Positions 1 through 6,836 of a stretch of 8,931 bases of DNA are shown here, piece after piece. The notes below the pieces were generated by a model. The model was not told the DNA's origin, searched no databases, and worked only from the letters and a program-made list of their open reading frames with translations. Numbering within the stretch: position 1 is the first letter of the stretch; each line of letters starts with the position of its first letter. This stretch comes from Verrucomicrobiota bacterium (GTDB lineage Bacteria; Verrucomicrobiota; Kiritimatiellia; Kiritimatiellales; Tichowtungiaceae), in contig JADYZA010000072.1 of assembly GCA_020853375.1 (NCBI GenBank), positions 1 to 8,931 on the forward strand. The letters are read 5' to 3'. Made by a program: the position numbers and the translations under genes.

Positions 1-561
1 ATGACAAGCGAGCATGTCGGTTTTCAGGTCGATGACCGACGTGATATCCACATAAAAGTCTGGCGTGACCGGACGGCGCAAAGGATCGCGCAGTCCATAA
101 GGCATGGCATGATAGAGTGCTACGGGTTGTGAGGTGGTTGCCCGCTGAGGCTCTGTTTTAAGATTAATCATCCCACGGCTGAAAGCCGCCGTAACCGCCA
201 ACCGGCTGACGTTGGTATGGTCTTCCATGTAGTCGAACGGATAGTGCGTCAGAATCACTTCGGGTGCCACGTCGCGCACAACCGCCGCGACTTTGGCGAG
301 CAGGCTTTTTTCGTAAAACACGTCCAGATCTTGCGCCAGACTTTCGTGAAATACCGCGCCGACCATTTCGCAGGCGGCGAGAGCCTCGCCACGACGGCAG
401 GGGCGAACCTCATCCAGGGTCATCCTGTCTGTACCCAGCGCGCCGTCTGCGACATTGAGATAGTGGATTTCCCATCCAGCATTTTTCAGCCGGAGGAGTG
501 TTCCTGCCATCATGAATTCAATGTCGTCGGGGTGGCACCCAATGGCCATTGCGCGTCTCAT
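1..561 (-). CDS. PIG-L/LmbE family N-acyl-sugar deacetylase (3' end cut by window)
   Basis: 187 codons are visible and the frame stays open to the window edge, so the C-terminus is missing. PIG-L (CE14) enzymes are Zn-dependent hydrolases that remove acetyl groups from N-acetylglucosamine-type substrates. The N-terminal signature reads GCHPDDIEF at residues 8-16 (family form AHPDDE): His10 and Asp13 are the expected Zn ligands and Asp12 the expected base. The second metal motif is DYMEDH at 110-115, where His115 is the expected third ligand; the usual first His of HPDH is Met112. RRGEA at 56-60 matches the conserved RR..E helix. There is no signal peptide, so it is cytosolic. The start ATG overlaps the stop of the upstream NagB-like gene (TAATG), and GGTGGAG lies about 8 nt before it, so translation is probably coupled. 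Its neighbour suggests it deacetylates the amino sugar handed to the NagB-like protein. The family is clear; the substrate is not. Confidence 0.9.
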   Translation of the reverse strand, partial: MRRAMAIGCHPDDIEFMMAGTLLRLKNAGWEIHYLNVADGALGTDRMTLDEVRPCRRGEALAACEMVGAVFHESLAQDLDVFYEKSLLAKVAAVVRDVAPEVILTHYPFDYMEDHTNVSRLAVTAAFSRGMINLKTEPQRATTSQPVALYHAMPYGLRDPLRRPVTPDFYVDITSVIDLKTDMLACH

Positions 562-1487
562 TAGTGCATCTCCACCGTGCATTCACCCATGAACGGCCGC
601 AGATAGCTGAAGTGCACATTCGGATGATCCGCTAGCAGGCTCATCGGCACGGCGCTGTCCATGATCTTTTTGGAAATCATCAGAGCGGTCAGCCGCATCC
701 CGAACGGATTGTCGTGATGCCCCGGGTGCCAGATGGAAAATTTCTCGGCCTTCCAGGTCTGCTTCGGACCGACTGTAATGGCGGTGCTCGGCACATTCTG
801 CACTACGCCGCCGCCCGACGTGCGGGCGTTCTGAATCAGGGTGATCGGATGCAGATTTACCTGCCGAGTTCCCAGCTGGCGGTATTCCGCGGGGGTCGGC
901 GGAACGTCTTTATACGCCCCTTCGCGTTTGACCGGATCGTTGAAGGCCCAGTGCTTGGTTTCGCCCTGCCCACCCTGCATCAACAGACAGCGTACGTCGT
1001 CCCAGCTCTTTTCGTAAGGCTTCACGTCCAAGGATGGGAAGTGAAGGTTGGCATCTGGCATGATCAGGTCGCGCCGGATTCGATTGAAGCAAAGGTCGAG
1101 GTCGGCCTTTTTAAAGCCGAGCGAAAAGTTTTCATCGGCCGCTTTTCCGTCGACGACCCATTCATCCATGCCCCAGAAGTGGGCGTTGTGCAGCTTGAGG
1201 TCCATGGCGTTTACCATTTGCGCCACCATTGGGAGTTGCTCTGTCGGCCCGATGGGCCCGCAAACGCCGACCGGATTGTCCGGAGTCGCCTGTTTCCAAG
1301 CGTGAATATATTCGAGCGCCTCGGCACAGTAAAATTCCTGTACAGTGTCATAAAAATGAATAGTAAATCCTGGGCGGCTTAACTGTCCGATGTCTTTGAC
1401 GGTTAACCGGGCGGCTTCATCGAGAAGCGCGCGATCCAACGTTGTATAATCCCACCATTCTGGTGCCACTTGACTGATTGCTCTCAT
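561..1487 (-). CDS. Glucosamine-6-phosphate deaminase/isomerase-like protein (NagB-like, divergent active site)
   Basis: 308 residues against about 266 for E. coli NagB, with an N-terminal extension of roughly 35 residues. NagB converts glucosamine-6-phosphate to fructose-6-phosphate and ammonium. Landmarks match by eye: a [10 protein letters not shown] loop (78-87) where NagB has its GGTP phosphate loop, GMDEW (106-110) for NagB MDEY around Asp72, [14 protein letters not shown] (172-185) for GGVGNDGHIAFNEP, and STAITVG (234-240) for YALTVG. The catalytic His143 equivalent is His179, but Asp141 aligns with Thr177 and Glu148 with Asp184. The phosphate contacts Arg172 and Lys208 also appear to be lost. 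It is therefore NagB-fold, but possibly acts on an unphosphorylated or otherwise different amino sugar. No signal peptide: cytosolic. The ATG at 1487 follows GAAAGGCGG. Its stop overlaps the PIG-L start, the split counterpart of NagB-PIG-L fusion proteins known in Bacteroidetes. Confidence 0.82.
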   Translation of the reverse strand: MRAISQVAPEWWDYTTLDRALLDEAARLTVKDIGQLSRPGFTIHFYDTVQEFYCAEALEYIHAWKQATPDNPVGVCGPIGPTEQLPMVAQMVNAMDLKLHNAHFWGMDEWVVDGKAADENFSLGFKKADLDLCFNRIRRDLIMPDANLHFPSLDVKPYEKSWDDVRCLLMQGGQGETKHWAFNDPVKREGAYKDVPPTPAEYRQLGTRQVNLHPITLIQNARTSGGGVVQNVPSTAITVGPKQTWKAEKFSIWHPGHHDNPFGMRLTALMISKKIMDSAVPMSLLADHPNVHFSYLRPFMGECTVEMH

Positions 1488-1647
1488 ACTCCGCCTTTCT
1501 TCTGAATCTGTTTGCTCCTGCTCGCGCCGGGCCTATTCGCCTGCGACGGGCTTTGAGCGACGAATCAGACCAGATTTTCTCTGAAATCAGAAGATCAAAA
1601 ATCAGGTTTAGGCCCGCTCCAGCCTTTTTCTCTTTCGATCCCCTTTT
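1488..1647 (-). other. 160-nt gap between lyase and NagB-like genes
   Basis: This is the largest gap inside the minus-strand series. Read in the direction of transcription it is purine-rich just after the lyase stop, then GC-rich near the NagB-like start. A 7-bp inverted pair (CGGGCCT 1528-1534 with AGGCCCG 1610-1616) and a small TCTGA-AA-TCAGA hairpin are present, but no hairpin is followed by a T tract, so I see no intrinsic terminator. No convincing -35/-10 pair was found. It could be an untranslated leader or a processing region. Confidence 0.4.
1491..1499 (-). promoter_or_regulatory. Ribosome-binding box GAAAGGCGG of the NagB-like gene
   Basis: On the minus strand GAAAGGCGG lies exactly 3 nt before the ATG at 1487. 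The same nonamer at the same spacing precedes the GTG start of the lyase gene (4786-4794). It supports both start choices. Confidence 0.5.
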
Positions 1648-4600
1648 TTACTGCTTCTGATATCTTGCCGACGTCGGCATGCGGATCGTATCGCCGGGGC
1701 CGTATTCCATGACAAAGACTCTTTTCACACCGCTGTTTTCATGGTCAGACACCAGGGCTGGGTCAAAGGTGCTCTTTAGATAAATTTTTTCATTTTCGAA
1801 TTTATCCACTTTTCCAATCACCTGCATGTCTTCATTCACAACCGTCATGCCCGGCCGGAGAAAATGCATCACGGTCGACGTGGTGAGGGTTTTTCTCTGG
1901 CCGTCGGCCGCCGTGATCGTCGCCCGCGCCGCGATCGGTGACTGATTGCTGAAAAGCACGTCAGATGGGCTGGCGATTCCGGTCACGACAAACGAACTGC
2001 CATATTCTCCGGAATCAATGGCAATGGTTTTCCCTGTGTAGTCGTAGCCCGGCGGAACCGGGGTTGAAATGGTCACGCTCCCATTGGTGTAGTTGCACGC
2101 CGCGATGACAGCCTCCAATGTAGGTGGCGACATGAGGCGCCATTCTCTGTGCGCCAGAGACGAGCCGCCAGCCAGCCAGGCACTTTTGACACCCCCAGTT
2201 TTATCGAGTGAAAGGCATCCGGCTTTTCCGGCAAAGCGGATTCCATTTTCCAAGGTTATTTCCTGCACAGGGGTGAGAGCATTAAAATAATAATCGACCT
2301 CTCCGGTGAAGAACTCGATTTTGAGCACCGTCAAGTCGTCGATAAAACCCCCGACCGGCGTTACGCTCTTTATTAATTCCGCGCCCGCGCCCGGTTCAAA
2401 AACCGTGATGAACGTGCTTTTAAGGTTTTCTCCGGTTTTCCTACGCACGAGAAACTTCACGCTTTCCGGAGAGTCTTTTCTATTTTGCTGGGGCTTTCCG
2501 TCGCAGAGGAATATCTGTTCGTCTTTTCCGATGAGGAAGGCTTTCAGATAGGCGCCCGGGTTTGCGGAGATCAATGAAAAGGCCCGCGGCCCGCTGGTAA
2601 TAACATTCCAGGTTACGGTTGCTTCCGAGGGAAGTTCGCCTTCCTGCACGTTGTACAAGAATTGGAACCCGCTGCCGGTATACGAATTGTAGTTAATCGT
2701 GCCGGCAGGCGCCGCAGCCAGTCTCGGGTTGTCGTAATAATATCCATACGCGACATTTTCTCCGGCCAGCGTGCCGCCGCGCGGGGCCGACAGCGGAATG
2801 GTTGTCTGGACATCCGCATGAGTTCCGTGAACCAGCCAGTCGTGCTGAGAACCGCCCTGAACGCGGAAGATGTCGATCAAATAGGCTTTTTCATCCGACG
2901 GGGTGATCATGGCGGTGCTTCGGTTATAGTTTGTGCAGACTCCGGGGTAAGCGGAATAGTTTTCGGCCTCAACGTACTGGCAGATGTCGCCGGTGTCATA
3001 AACCAGACACCGCCCCCGGCTGTCGGACTGCTTTTTGCGGTCCACCACCACGGTGTTATGAGACACGGTGTTATCAAAGAAACCCGCCCGTCTGGGGTCC
3101 GACGAATTTGCCGTTTCCGGATATCCAAAGTCTGGAATCAGCGATGCGTTTTCCGCGAAAATATCGAGCTGCATCCGGTCGCGGTGGGCATGACCAACGA
3201 ACCGTCCGTAGAAAAGCGAAAGGGCGATCGGATGAGCTGGGCTGTTATTCTGCAGCGTGGCGAGTCCATAGCCCGGCAGATGCCGACTGGCATATCCATG
3301 CGCGCCGGAGACCTTACTGGCCGCTTCACGGAGTTCTTTAGTCATCGGTTTGCTTGAAATATCGCAACCGGCATTGACGGGATTCAGCTCCAGAATCAGT
3401 TTCGCATACAGCGGGTCGCCGTATGCCTTGTAGGCGTTAAGCAGAAGATCTTCCCGGTAAAATTTTCCGCGCTCGCTCATATTCCCGGCATCGCCAAGAG
3501 CGGGCGTGAAGTTGCCCGCGCAAACCAGATCGAGACCCCAGTCGTACAGCCGTTTAAATCTCGGTTCCTTATAAACGTCCACTCCGCTGAGCTTCAGCAT
3601 GTTCGCCATTTTGGTCAGGTCTTCGATCCAGTGCAGATTATAACTGGGCGACTCAAACGGGACGCCGTCGCGGTAGATGAGGTTGTAGAGCGCGTCGTAG
3701 AGTGGCATGTAGATGTATAGCTTGTATTCTTTGTTGTTCAGAACCCAGTCGACCATTTCCTCGCTGCTGGGTTTTCCCGTGGTGTCCTTGAGCGTGGCGG
3801 CCACCTGTAGAAGGCCGGTCTGGTGCATGCCGAAATTCCCGCCGATGACATGGGTTTCATTGACGATTTCCCGCGCCATCGACCGCAACAGCTGCTCTTC
3901 AATCAGATAGCGCACGTCCTTCATGCTTTTTCCGGTGAACTGTTCCAGCTCGGGATCGGCCTTCAGCAACGCTGGGAAAATTTCATCATACGCCTGACTG
4001 CACGTCTGGACGTTGAAACATTCCCACGTGTAATAAAAAAGTTTTCCGAAATAGTTCCGGTCATATTCAATTCCATGGCGCGACTGGTTTACATAGTCGT
4101 AGTCCGGATAATACATCGCCATCTGCCACAGGAGCGTGGCGCATTTGTAAGCATACTTATCTTCGCCAGTGTAAAGGTACGCCTTGGCGAGATTTTCGAT
4201 CGCCGGGCTCATCCGCCGCTGAGCCATCCAATGATTCCAGTATGCGACAAACCAATATTTGTGGCCGGGATATTTTGGGGACTCCCAGCCCGTGCCGTTA
4301 TCAACAATCGATCCGCTGAACGATGAGCGGTCTGTAAACCCGGAATCGACAAACGACTGGTAATTATTGTCCGGATATATCTTTCCACAGTTTGGACACT
4401 TCACCTTGTACGGCGCTTCCTCGGTGATAATCCAGGAGTAAAGGCCGAATTTCCGCAGAGCCAGTCCGCAGTTCGGGCATTCATTTTCCTGCACGTAACC
4501 ATCGCGCGGAATACGCGGATCCGGAACATACTTCGCCAGCTGTTCACAGGACAGTTTTTCGGCTTTTGACGCGGCCTTCACGGCCTTATCTCTTATTTTT

Positions 4601-4782
4601 TGCGCCCAGTCATACGTGGCGATGTTTTCTTTGATCACCGCCCGCTCTTCTTCGGATACAAGCGACGGCACGGACTTCTGCCGGTGTTCCGGAGAAATAT
4701 CACTCGTTTCAGCCGCATGGCTTTGAAGCGCGGCGAATAGGATCGCAAATGCAGGAGATAGAATCACACGCCGAATTCTCAC
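1648..4782 (-). CDS. Secreted heparinase II/III-family polysaccharide lyase with N-terminal CPNCG zinc knuckles
   Basis: 1044 residues, GTG start preceded by GAAAGGCGG. Residues 1-23 form a signal peptide (basic MRIRR, hydrophobic core, cleavage near SHAA), so the protein is exported to the periplasm or surface. CPNCG at 102-106 and again at 129-133 forms a probable four-Cys zinc ribbon. Residues about 170-480 are helix-rich and match an alginate-lyase-type toroid, with candidate catalytic segments NFGMHQ (316-321) and ESPSYNLHW (377-385). The heparinase II/III beta-sandwich follows: GHAHRDRMQLD (530-540), IPDFGYP (549-555) and SHNTVVVD (574-581) fit the family motif, with His533, Asp551 and His575 as likely metal or active-site residues. 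Residues about 885-1044 are an extra beta-rich tail of unknown role. The family cleaves uronate-containing polysaccharides such as heparan sulfate by beta-elimination. The exact substrate cannot be read from sequence, but the amino-sugar enzymes alongside favour a glycosaminoglycan-like polymer. Confidence 0.88.
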   Translation of the reverse strand: MRIRRVILSPAFAILFAALQSHAAETSDISPEHRQKSVPSLVSEEERAVIKENIATYDWAQKIRDKAVKAASKAEKLSCEQLAKYVPDPRIPRDGYVQENECPNCGLALRKFGLYSWIITEEAPYKVKCPNCGKIYPDNNYQSFVDSGFTDRSSFSGSIVDNGTGWESPKYPGHKYWFVAYWNHWMAQRRMSPAIENLAKAYLYTGEDKYAYKCATLLWQMAMYYPDYDYVNQSRHGIEYDRNYFGKLFYYTWECFNVQTCSQAYDEIFPALLKADPELEQFTGKSMKDVRYLIEEQLLRSMAREIVNETHVIGGNFGMHQTGLLQVAATLKDTTGKPSSEEMVDWVLNNKEYKLYIYMPLYDALYNLIYRDGVPFESPSYNLHWIEDLTKMANMLKLSGVDVYKEPRFKRLYDWGLDLVCAGNFTPALGDAGNMSERGKFYREDLLLNAYKAYGDPLYAKLILELNPVNAGCDISSKPMTKELREAASKVSGAHGYASRHLPGYGLATLQNNSPAHPIALSLFYGRFVGHAHRDRMQLDIFAENASLIPDFGYPETANSSDPRRAGFFDNTVSHNTVVVDRKKQSDSRGRCLVYDTGDICQYVEAENYSAYPGVCTNYNRSTAMITPSDEKAYLIDIFRVQGGSQHDWLVHGTHADVQTTIPLSAPRGGTLAGENVAYGYYYDNPRLAAAPAGTINYNSYTGSGFQFLYNVQEGELPSEATVTWNVITSGPRAFSLISANPGAYLKAFLIGKDEQIFLCDGKPQQNRKDSPESVKFLVRRKTGENLKSTFITVFEPGAGAELIKSVTPVGGFIDDLTVLKIEFFTGEVDYYFNALTPVQEITLENGIRFAGKAGCLSLDKTGGVKSAWLAGGSSLAHREWRLMSPPTLEAVIAACNYTNGSVTISTPVPPGYDYTGKTIAIDSGEYGSSFVVTGIASPSDVLFSNQSPIAARATITAADGQRKTLTTSTVMHFLRPGMTVVNEDMQVIGKVDKFENEKIYLKSTFDPALVSDHENSGVKRVFVMEYGPGDTIRMPTSARYQKQ

Positions 4783-4785
4783 TGG

Positions 4786-4794
4786 CCGCCTTTC
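4786..4794 (-). promoter_or_regulatory. Ribosome-binding box GAAAGGCGG of the lyase gene, supporting a GTG start
   Basis: On the minus strand GAAAGGCGG lies 3 nt before the GTG at 4782, the same arrangement as before the NagB-like gene. The signal peptide begins immediately at this GTG (basic residues, then a hydrophobic core), which supports this start. Confidence 0.5.
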
Positions 4795-4822
4795 GTTATA
4801 AGAGCCTCCGAAGATCGACTGC

Positions 4823-4871
4823 GAGCTTAAGCTCTTTCAGAGGTCCACGTCGAGTCCGCTGAAACAGCTTA
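4823..4871 (-). repeat. Two mutually exclusive hairpins between the YesU-like and lyase genes
   Basis: Positions 4823-4834 are a perfect 12-bp palindrome, GAGCTTAAGCTC. Overlapping it, 4828-4840 and 4859-4871 form 13-nt arms with 12 matches around an 18-nt loop; the outer arm includes the TAA stop of the upstream gene. A third pairing joins 4831-4836 with 4800-4805 (GCTCTT/AAGAGC). The structures share bases, so only one can form at a time. No T tract follows on the transcribed strand, so this is not a standard terminator. It may be an attenuator, a processing site or an mRNA-stability element. Confidence 0.5.
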
Positions 4872-5510
4872 GGCCGAGTAACTTTTCGGCGCGGCTTCCC
4901 ACGACGGTTTATAGACAGTCAGCTCTTCAATTCGGATCGTGGATCGATACACGCCGAAGCCGATCCTCAGGGCTTTCCCCGGATCCACCGGATCGGGATC
5001 CTTGAACTCGATGATCAGAGCACCATCCACAAAAATAAACGATGAGCCGTCTATGCAGCCGGAGTGAATTTTGTATTTCCGGCCGGGCTCCAGTTTGAAT
5101 AACGGCGTGGTAGCCATAACTTCCTTCTCGCCGTCCAGCCGTTCGATGCCGGCCCGATTACTCCACCAGCCCCCCAAAGCTCCAAGATAAGCACGCTTCC
5201 AAGATGTGTTGTCCTCAGTAAGCTCCGTCTGCCACCACCAGATTATATCGTGGTCGGAGGGAAGAACGGTTTGTGCGTAAAATTCCAGCAGGATGTCGCC
5301 GGCGAAGGTCTGTGCGCTGAAAAGCTGTCCGTGTTCGAGAGAACCGTTGGCACAGCGCCCAACCAGCGCGCCATCGTCGACTTCCCACGACGCATTGCCG
5401 ACAGGAATCCAAGACGAAACATCCGCCGCGCCGCCGTGAAAACAGTTATCCATCAGCCTCTCCGATCTGGAAAGGCTGATGGACTTCTCCGCTAGTTCGA
5501 GGCGGGTCAT
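4869..5510 (-). CDS. Cytosolic concanavalin-like beta-sandwich protein, YesU/DUF1961-like
   Basis: 213 residues. The sequence is a run of predicted beta strands ending in a LamG/DUF1080-type signature: EPGRKYKIHSGCIDGSSFIF (141-160), VDGALIIEFKDPDPVDPG (161-178) and LRIGFGVYRSTIRIEELTVY (181-200). An aromatic patch (WWW at 91-93, WW at 115-116) could be a sugar-binding face. Length, fold and lack of a signal peptide resemble B. subtilis YesU (DUF1961, about 220 residues), an intracellular protein of unknown function in a rhamnogalacturonan-utilisation cluster. This assignment is by eye. The ATG at 5510 overlaps the DegT stop as ATGA. A second ATG at 5453 (Met20) has a better Shine-Dalgarno, GGAGAGG at 5457-5463, and would remove a low-complexity Ser/Leu/Arg stretch, so the true start is unsettled. 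It may bind or act on an oligosaccharide released by the lyase; no catalytic residues can be named. Confidence 0.72.
   Translation of the reverse strand: MTRLELAEKSISLSRSERLMDNCFHGGAADVSSWIPVGNASWEVDDGALVGRCANGSLEHGQLFSAQTFAGDILLEFYAQTVLPSDHDIIWWWQTELTEDNTSWKRAYLGALGGWWSNRAGIERLDGEKEVMATTPLFKLEPGRKYKIHSGCIDGSSFIFVDGALIIEFKDPDPVDPGKALRIGFGVYRSTIRIEELTVYKPSWEAAPKSYSA
5449..5483 (-). repeat. 11-bp perfect inverted repeat covering the alternative start of the YesU-like gene
   Basis: Arms 5449-5459 and 5473-5483 are perfect complements (TCCATCAGCCT with AGGCTGATGGA) around a 13-nt loop. In the minus-strand transcript the 3' arm contains the internal ATG at 5453 and the last three bases (AGG) of its GGAGAGG Shine-Dalgarno; the GGAG part lies at the loop edge. 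The hairpin sits entirely within the first 21 codons of the YesU-like frame, just after the DegT stop. Confidence 0.6.
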
Positions 5511-6820
5511 TTCTTGCGGAGCTTTCTGGCCGCTTGGAGTACGGAGGCAATCAGATATTCAATCTGTTCTTCCGACAGTCCGTACAACGGCAGGTGTGTG
5601 TATTCCTTGAAGAAGGCGGTTTCGGCATTCGGGCAGGTCGCGCGGATCGCCTCTTTGTCGTAACCGAACGCTTCGAAGATATTGTAGTGATAGAGCGGGC
5701 AGAAGTGCGGAATCTGCGTGATTCCGAGATCGGACAGCTCTTTCTTCATCGCCTGAATTCCGCCCTGAATCTGCTCGTTCACCCGCAGCAGGAAAAGGTG
5801 GAACGTCGCGCCAAAGTCTGCGCTGTTCATCGGTCCGGGAATCAGTCCCGGCTCATTGATAAACGCCGCATGCAACCGTGCCGCGACAGCCCGGCGTTGC
5901 TCGATAATCGCAGCGTTCTGGTGCATCTGCCGCGATAGAGCCAGCGCCTGGATTTCCGTGGTGGAGAAGTTCCCAGCCGCGAAAATTCCGTCGCGCGAGC
6001 GAACCGGACTGACGTTATAAAGCCAGGTTTCCGGCGGGGGCATTGTCAGGTCGAATCCGCAGAAACGCGCCTTGGCGAACTGTTCGCCGAGAGGATCGTT
6101 GGTAACCAGCAGACCGCCTTCGCCCAGCGAAGTGATGTTTTTGACTTCATGGAAGCTGAAGGCTCCGAAATCGCCAACGGTTCCCAAAGAACGCCCCTTA
6201 TAGGTTCCACCGAATGCGTGCGCGGCATCTTCAATGACTACGATGCCTTTTTCCCGCGCCAGCTTAAGGATTGGATCCATGTCGACCGGGTAGCCGCCGA
6301 TATGCACCGGCACAATGGCCTTTGTTTTGGCTGTGATTTTCCGAGCGACATCCGCGGGATCCATGTTGACGGTTTCGCGCTGAACGTCGGCAAAGACCAC
6401 TTTGGCTCCTTTTCGGAGAACCGGGCTGGCGGTGGCGATAAACGTGATGGCGGGGATGATCACCTCATCGCCCGGGCCCACGCCGGCCATATCCAGCGCA
6501 ATATCGTAACCGGCGGTCCAGCTGGTCAGAAACGATGCATACTTAACGTTCAGCATCGTCTTGGTCAGCTCTTCGACCTCTTTCACCTTTTTGCCCAGCG
6601 AAAGCTTCGTCGCGGGAGAACCCGTTTTGAAAACCTGTTCAAGGGTTTTGCGCACTTGCGCCATGCCCGCTTCGTATGCGGCGGAATCTTCGCCTGCGGT
6701 GACGAGGAAGCGGAGGATGTCCATGCTGAGATCAACGTCTGGCTTTACGCCCACGGCATCCCACGGAACTTTTGAGTCCCCGGTGTTATAACGGAAATCG
6801 CTTTTTTCTTTTTGCTTCAT
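5507..6820 (-). CDS. DegT/DnrJ/EryC1/StrS family PLP-dependent sugar aminotransferase
   Basis: 437 residues from the ATG at 6820. This family transfers an amino group, usually from glutamate, to a keto-sugar (often nucleotide-linked), with PLP held by a lysine. Motifs: TSWTAGYDIAL (99-109, family TSGT..AL) for cofactor phosphate, GDEVIIPAITFIATASPV (117-134), VIEDAAHAFGG (195-205) with Asp198 at the PLP ring nitrogen, and GAFSFHEVKNITSLGEGG (219-236) with Lys227 as the Schiff-base lysine. The family usually has 360-400 residues; the excess is an N-terminal stretch before about residue 70. An in-frame ATG at 6886 lies inside the alanine dehydrogenase gene; 6820 is preferred because AAAGGAG (6828-6834) sits 7 nt before it. 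No signal peptide: cytosolic. Position 16 nt after alanine dehydrogenase suggests co-expression, with alanine or ammonium linked to the amino transfer. Substrate and direction of reaction are unknown. Confidence 0.92.
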   Translation of the reverse strand: MKQKEKSDFRYNTGDSKVPWDAVGVKPDVDLSMDILRFLVTAGEDSAAYEAGMAQVRKTLEQVFKTGSPATKLSLGKKVKEVEELTKTMLNVKYASFLTSWTAGYDIALDMAGVGPGDEVIIPAITFIATASPVLRKGAKVVFADVQRETVNMDPADVARKITAKTKAIVPVHIGGYPVDMDPILKLAREKGIVVIEDAAHAFGGTYKGRSLGTVGDFGAFSFHEVKNITSLGEGGLLVTNDPLGEQFAKARFCGFDLTMPPPETWLYNVSPVRSRDGIFAAGNFSTTEIQALALSRQMHQNAAIIEQRRAVAARLHAAFINEPGLIPGPMNSADFGATFHLFLLRVNEQIQGGIQAMKKELSDLGITQIPHFCPLYHYNIFEAFGYDKEAIRATCPNAETAFFKEYTHLPLYGLSEEQIEYLIASVLQAARKLRKK

Positions 6821-6827
6821 GATCGTT

Positions 6828-6834
6828 CTCCTTT
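6828..6834 (-). promoter_or_regulatory. Shine-Dalgarno AAAGGAG deciding the aminotransferase start
   Basis: It lies in the 16-nt gap between the alanine dehydrogenase stop and the aminotransferase ATG at 6820, with 7-nt spacing. It favours this ATG over the upstream in-frame ATG at 6886. Confidence 0.75.
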
Positions 6835-6836
6835 GC

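Noticed and set aside
714..1382. A 222-codon open frame on the plus strand, antisense to the NagB-like gene
   Set aside because: The minus-strand protein has clear NagB-family motifs; the plus-strand translation has no recognisable domain and is a shadow of GC-rich codons.
1563..1605. Three AATCAG direct repeats in the lyase/NagB-like gap
   Set aside because: Only 6 nt long with irregular spacing (22 and 15 nt); expected by chance in an AT-rich stretch and not CRISPR-like.
1528..1616. CGGGCCT/AGGCCCG pair as a terminator between the lyase and NagB-like genes
   Set aside because: The arms are only 7 bp and about 75 nt apart, and there is no T tract after them on the transcribed strand.
2662..3357. 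A 231-codon plus-strand open frame inside the lyase gene
   Set aside because: It lies opposite the conserved heparinase motifs (HAHRD, SHNTVVVD) and its own product is low-complexity with no family resemblance.
6149..6775. A 208-codon plus-strand open frame antisense to the aminotransferase
   Set aside because: The opposite strand encodes the PLP-binding lysine and GEGG block; the plus-strand frame has no supporting features.
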